A stretch of 5,206 nucleotides of DNA from Rhodospirillaceae bacterium. GTDB lineage: Bacteria; Pseudomonadota; Alphaproteobacteria; UBA9219. Made by a program: the position numbers and the translations under genes. The notes below the pieces were generated by a model. The model made no database searches. It was not told the origin of the DNA and saw only the letters and a program-made list of their open reading frames with translations. Numbering within the stretch: the first letter of the stretch is position 1; the number at the start of each line of letters is the position of its first letter. Shown here piece by piece: positions 4,405 to 5,206 of the stretch. The DNA is taken from NCBI GenBank assembly GCA_003504035.1, contig DOBW01000143.1, positions 1-5,206 on the forward strand. Reading direction: 5' to 3'.

Positions 4405-5206
4405 AAAACATTCTTACCAACCTCCGTCGTCTCTTGATCGTCCGCCCCTCGCGGCTAATTAAAAAAATATTGCCCAATGGCCTTTTTGCACGAACCATTC
4501 TTATTCTTGTCATCCCAACGCTACTGGCGCTAGCCGTAGCAACTTTTGTTTTCTTTGATCGCCATTGGTACACCACAACGCACAGACTAACCCATGCTGT
4601 TGCTGGTGATGTTAGTGCGTTAGTGGAACTTCTTGATGCCCCAAGCACGCTCGATTCCGAGATGCGCATTCATGCTCTCGCCTTTAAAAAGATGGATATT
4701 TCTATTGCGCATGAAAGAGAGAAAAAGCTTCCCAAGATTCCTGCACATTTTGTAACGCCGCTTGAAGACATGATGGGCCGCTCCCTTGAAGAGCGCACAG
4801 ATCGCACCTTCTTGCTTGATATGCACCCTGAGCCGCGCAAATTTACGATTTACATTGAAGCACCGGATGGGCTTTACACTTTTCTTATTCCGGCGCGGCG
4901 AATTTACACGACAACAACCGAGGTTTTTATCGGCTGGATGATTGGTAGTTCTATTCTTCTTTCAGCCATTGCGCTTTTGTTCATGCGCAATCAGATCCGC
5001 CCTGTTCGCCGCCTTGCCGCCGCCGCCGAAGCTATCGGCAAAGGCCAAGACGCGCCTTGGTTTAAGTCTGAAGGGGCAACAGAAGTACGGCAAGCCTCGG
5101 CAGCTCTCATGCTCATGCGTGACCGTCTACGCCGCGCTATGAACCAGCGCACAACCATGCTGGCGGGGGTATCACATGATCTGCGCACGCCCTTGACACG
5201 CATGAA
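4401..5206 (+). CDS. EnvZ-like sensor histidine kinase (3' end outside window)
   Basis: The frame is open from ATG 4401 to the window end (268 codons visible). It shows a basic cytoplasmic N-terminus, membrane helix 1 (about 30-52), a periplasmic domain of about 120 residues, membrane helix 2 (about 175-196), a HAMP linker beginning RNQIRPVRRLAAAAEAIGKG, and the dimerisation/phospho-acceptor motif GVSHDLRTPLTRM with His259. The catalytic ATP-binding domain (N, G1, F and G2 boxes) must lie downstream. The motif and layout match EnvZ-type kinases. Its ATG overlaps the stop of the sugar-kinase gene (ATGA), suggesting translational coupling. The natural partner is the regulator at 2763, whose phosphorylation at Asp64 it probably controls. 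The signal sensed is unknown. Confidence 0.95.
   Translation, partial: MKNILTNLRRLLIVRPSRLIKKILPNGLFARTILILVIPTLLALAVATFVFFDRHWYTTTHRLTHAVAGDVSALVELLDAPSTLDSEMRIHALAFKKMDISIAHEREKKLPKIPAHFVTPLEDMMGRSLEERTDRTFLLDMHPEPRKFTIYIEAPDGLYTFLIPARRIYTTTTEVFIGWMIGSSILLSAIALLFMRNQIRPVRRLAAAAEAIGKGQDAPWFKSEGATEVRQASAALMLMRDRLRRAMNQRTTMLAGVSHDLRTPLTRM

Noticed and set aside
4991..5203. Minus-strand open frame of 70 codons rich in Arg and Ala
   Set aside because: It lies opposite the HAMP and His-box region of the sensor kinase, which has clear motifs in the plus frame.

Overview
The window most likely comes from an alphaproteobacterium of moderate GC content. The pointers are a response regulator and HAMP-containing histidine kinase of the OmpR/PetR-EnvZ type, a Gram-negative lipoprotein signal and MltG, and a tRNA 3' end matching initiator tRNA, which in alphaproteobacteria often closes the rRNA operon. 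This placement is inferred; no rRNA is visible.

Layout. Positions 1-26 are the 3' end of a tRNA (initiator tRNA-fMet type), directly followed by a strong bidirectional terminator (25-74). Positions 104-205 hold four back-to-back hairpins ending in a second copy of the tRNA 3' end (205-228), so about 200 bp is bracketed by a 17-bp direct repeat that ends at CCA. No conventional gene is seen from 27 to 409. Next, on the minus strand, come a small lipoprotein of unknown function (410-802), a stretch carrying what looks like one end of an IS3-family (IS150-like) insertion sequence (822 to about 925), the cell-wall enzyme gene mltG (985-2043, GTG start) and a 64-residue single-pass membrane protein (2166-2360).

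Between that minus-strand block and the plus-strand block lies a compact non-coding element of 263 bp (2372-2634). It has 29-bp terminal inverted repeats (28/29 matching), TA on both sides and three internal hairpins, as expected of a MITE-like element. It occupies most of the divergent intergenic region and ends 9 bp before the membrane-protein start codon.

The plus-strand block is a tight three-gene unit: an OmpR-family response regulator (2763-3485), a ribokinase/PfkB-family sugar kinase (3505-4404) and an EnvZ-like sensor histidine kinase that runs off the window (4401 onward). The sugar kinase sits between the two halves of the two-component system, with a 19-bp gap before it and a 4-bp ATGA overlap after it. 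All three are probably co-transcribed. The regulator and sensor are the likely cognate pair; the link to the sugar kinase is unexplained.

The points most worth following up are the MITE-like element, the tRNA-end duplication with its hairpin array, and the kinase inside the two-component operon. I saw no CRISPR array, complete transposase gene or defence system.
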